A stretch of 15,377 bases of DNA from Chloroflexi bacterium UBA4733 (GTDB taxonomy: Bacteria > Chloroflexota > UBA4733): the NCBI GenBank assembly GCA_002404055.1, contig DHIZ01000401.1, positions 1-15,377 on the forward strand, in the 5' to 3' direction. Both the position numbers and the translations under genes were made by a program. Shown here piece after piece: positions 13,648 through 15,377 of this stretch (position 1 is the stretch's first letter; each line of letters starts with the position of its first letter). Below the pieces are notes generated by a model, which saw nothing but the letters and a program-made list of their open reading frames with translations, was not told the origin of the DNA and made no database searches.

Positions 13648-15038
13648 CACGACGCTCGTTCCTCAGCGGTGGCGTCCGGGTGGCCAAACGGCAGACCTTC
13701 AAGCAGCGCCTCGCTCACAAATTCGGTGGTCAGAGTGCCGTCGACGAACTGTGGAGTGCCGAGCAGCCAGCGCTGGAACGCCATGTTGGTGGTGACACCC
13801 TCGATCCAACACTCGTCTAACGACCGGACAAGGCGCGCCAGGGCTTCGGAGCGGTCGGCGCCCCAGGCGATGATCTTGGCTACCAGCGAATCGTAAAATG
13901 GTGGCACCACGTAGCCGGTAAAGAGGTGCGAATCGACGCGAATGCCGGGACCGCCGGGCGGCAGGTAGCTGGTGATGGTCCCGGTCTGCGCCTTGAATTT
14001 TTGGCCGGGGTCTTCGGCATTGATGCGACACTCGATGGCGTGGCCGCGGAACTCCACCTGATCTTGCGTCAACCGGAGCGCCTCACCGTCGGCAATACGA
14101 AGCTGCTCTTTGACCAGATCAAGGCCGGTGATGGCTTCCGTCACCGGGTGCTCCACCTGGATGCGCTTGTTGATCTCCAGAAAATAATGGTCGTTCTGCA
14201 CATCGACCAGGAACTCAAAGGTGCCGGCGCCGGAGTAGTTGATCGCCTTCGCCCCGCGCACGGCGGAGGCCCAGATTGCCTGCCGTGCCTCTTTCGGTAG
14301 GTTGGGGCTGGGTGCTTCCTCGACTAGCTTCTGGTGAAAGCGCTGCGCCGAGCAGTTGCGATCGCCGAGAGCGAGCACGTGGCCCTGCCCATCGGCCAGG
14401 ACCTGCACTTCAATGTGGCGCATCCGCTCAAGGTAACGCTCCAGGTAGATACCGTCGTTGCTGAACGAGGCGGCGGCTTCGCTCTGGGAGAGGGGGAACA
14501 GGCGCTCCAACTCGACAGGCGTGCGGGCGATGCGCATCCCTTTGCCGCCGCCGCCGCCCGCCGGCTTCAACATCACCGGATAGCCGATGTGGGCTGCGGA
14601 GCGTGCCGCCTCCGGCACGCTGCGCAGCGGTTCCTCGCTGCCGGGGATCACCGGCACGCCGGCCTCCTGCATCGCTCGCTTGGCCTGCGTCTTGTCACCA
14701 ACTGCTTTGAGGACGGCTGCCGGGGGGCCAACGAAAACGATGCCGTACTGTTCGCAGATCTCGGCAAACTTGGCATCCTCCGCCAGAAAGCCGGCCCCCG
14801 GATGAATGGCTTCGGCGCCGGTCAGCAAGGCCGCCTGAATCACGCTGGGTATGTGCAGGTAGCTACGAGCGCTGGGAGCCGGGCCGATGCAGATCGGGTG
14901 ATCGGCCAGGCGGACCGCCAGGCTGTCGCGATCGGCCTCCGAATAGACACAGATCGTCTCGATGCCCAGTTCATGGCAACAGCGAACAATCCGCACGGCG
15001 ATCTCGCCTCGGTTGGCGATGAGTAATCGACTGAACAC
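13647..15038 (-). CDS. accC: Biotin carboxylase subunit (AccC-like)
   Basis: An ATP-grasp enzyme that carboxylates biotin on its carrier protein; as part of acetyl-CoA carboxylase this is the first step of fatty acid synthesis. It has 463 residues and starts MFSRLLIANRGEIAVRIV from a GTG. The glycine loop is KPAGGGGGKGM, and the key residues HQK, EFL, LEIN, RIQVEHPVTE and ECRINAEDP are present, so the active site appears intact. It departs from strong family consensus at HPGAGFL (usually HPGYGFL), DRNCSAQRFHQK (usually RDCSxQRRHQK) and EINKRIQVEH (usually EMNxRIQVEH). The biotin carrier accB is absent from the window. A pyruvate, propionyl-CoA or other carboxylase role is possible, but nearby acpP favours acetyl-CoA carboxylase. 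Confidence 0.9.
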   Translation of the reverse strand: MFSRLLIANRGEIAVRIVRCCHELGIETICVYSEADRDSLAVRLADHPICIGPAPSARSYLHIPSVIQAALLTGAEAIHPGAGFLAEDAKFAEICEQYGIVFVGPPAAVLKAVGDKTQAKRAMQEAGVPVIPGSEEPLRSVPEAARSAAHIGYPVMLKPAGGGGGKGMRIARTPVELERLFPLSQSEAAASFSNDGIYLERYLERMRHIEVQVLADGQGHVLALGDRNCSAQRFHQKLVEEAPSPNLPKEARQAIWASAVRGAKAINYSGAGTFEFLVDVQNDHYFLEINKRIQVEHPVTEAITGLDLVKEQLRIADGEALRLTQDQVEFRGHAIECRINAEDPGQKFKAQTGTITSYLPPGGPGIRVDSHLFTGYVVPPFYDSLVAKIIAWGADRSEALARLVRSLDECWIEGVTTNMAFQRWLLGTPQFVDGTLTTEFVSEALLEGLPFGHPDATAEERAS

Positions 15039-15064
15039 GGGTGGCTACCCACCGCCTTTCGCCG

Positions 15065-15262
15065 TCAGCTCCGCGTGGACGCTGCCGTCACCTTCAGCAC
15101 CTGCCGGCCCCGGTAAAAGCCACAGTGCGGGCAGACGTGGTGCTGCATCTTGCGCTGCCGGCACTGGGGGCAATCCATAAGCGCTGGGAGCGTCAGGCGA
15201 TGGTGACTGCGCCGGTTCCCCTGTTTGGCATGGGAGACTCGTTTCTTTGGTACCCCGGTCAT
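15065..15262 (-). CDS. rpmF: Large-subunit ribosomal protein bL32
   Basis: A small basic protein of the 50S subunit, 65 residues. It shows the L32 pattern VPKKRVSHAKQGNRRSHHRLT followed by a zinc site of Cys31, Cys34, Cys44 and Cys47 (CPQC and CPHC) and the closing GFYRGRQVL. The four cysteines mark the zinc-binding form of bL32. The ATG follows AGAGGA by about eight bases. accC begins 26 bases after its stop. bL32 genes often stand before fatty acid genes in bacteria (with plsX in E. coli), and here accC takes that place. Confidence 0.93.
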   Translation of the reverse strand: MTGVPKKRVSHAKQGNRRSHHRLTLPALMDCPQCRQRKMQHHVCPHCGFYRGRQVLKVTAASTRS

Positions 15263-15342
15263 TGGATCAGTCCTCTTTCTTCCGAGCAGACTTAGGCAAG
15301 GTTACGCGCAGCATCGACGGAAATGTCCCGAACAACGGCCCA

Positions 15343-15350
15343 CTAGTGTA
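15343..15350 (-). promoter_or_regulatory. TACACTAG -10-like element before rpmF
   Basis: On the minus strand TGGTACACTAG gives an extended -10 (TGn plus TACACT) about 80 bases before the rpmF ATG. It could drive the rpmF-accC-nusB-acpP unit. The window ends 27 bases further upstream, so an earlier promoter or an upstream gene in the same unit cannot be excluded. Confidence 0.4.
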
Positions 15351-15377
15351 CCAGCCGGTACTGCCGTAGCACCGCCC

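Noticed and set aside
15039..15053. GGTGG-CTAC-CCACC stem just before the accC start
   Set aside because: Five base pairs only; it could mask the start, but chance occurrence is likely at this GC content.

Overview
The window is a compact, GC-rich bacterial chromosome segment with no tRNA, rRNA, CRISPR array or intact mobile element. The gene mix suggests a member of the Chloroflexota, possibly near Thermomicrobia or Ktedonobacteria: a murT-gatD lipid II amidation pair, an rpmF-accC-nusB-acpP run, a Tat translocase gene, a Firmicute-type TraR/DksA protein and an ABC-2 exporter with a large surface subunit. This assignment is inference from gene content and base composition; no marker here settles the phylum.

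Layout. Bases 1-254 are the upstream region of a DHA2-type MFS efflux gene (255-2285, +), with a sigma-70-like promoter and two short perfect dyads before the ribosome binding site. The gene ends in a remnant of an IS110-family transposase, read out of frame as the last residues of the transporter. Convergent to it is a GT4-type glycosyltransferase (2332-3621, -). Next, on the minus strand, lie gatD and murT (3801-6028), preceded by a small membrane-anchored zinc-ribbon gene (5995-6231) that overlaps or abuts murT. A divergent promoter region (6220-6303) separates these from a TraR/DksA-like gene (6304-6672, +).

The second half is entirely minus strand. One tightly coupled operon runs from a large signal-peptide protein (8566-11028) through an ABC ATPase to an ABC-2 permease (6696-7646), with 4-base stop/start overlaps at both junctions. 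Upstream is tatC with a 324-residue acidic, proline-rich N-terminal extension (11180-12844). Then comes a growth cluster, rpmF, accC, nusB, acpP (15262 down to 12948), with one-base and 20-base overlaps between accC, nusB and acpP.

How the genes work together. rpmF-accC-nusB-acpP links translation, transcription antitermination and fatty acid synthesis. MurT and GatD form one enzyme that amidates the D-glutamate of peptidoglycan precursors. The ABC operon looks like a three-part envelope complex of unknown substrate. The most interesting signals are the uncharacterised ABC/surface-protein operon, the TatC extension with a possible internal start, the transposon fossil at the MFS tail, and an 8-base motif TA(C/T)ACTAG found four times, always between genes.
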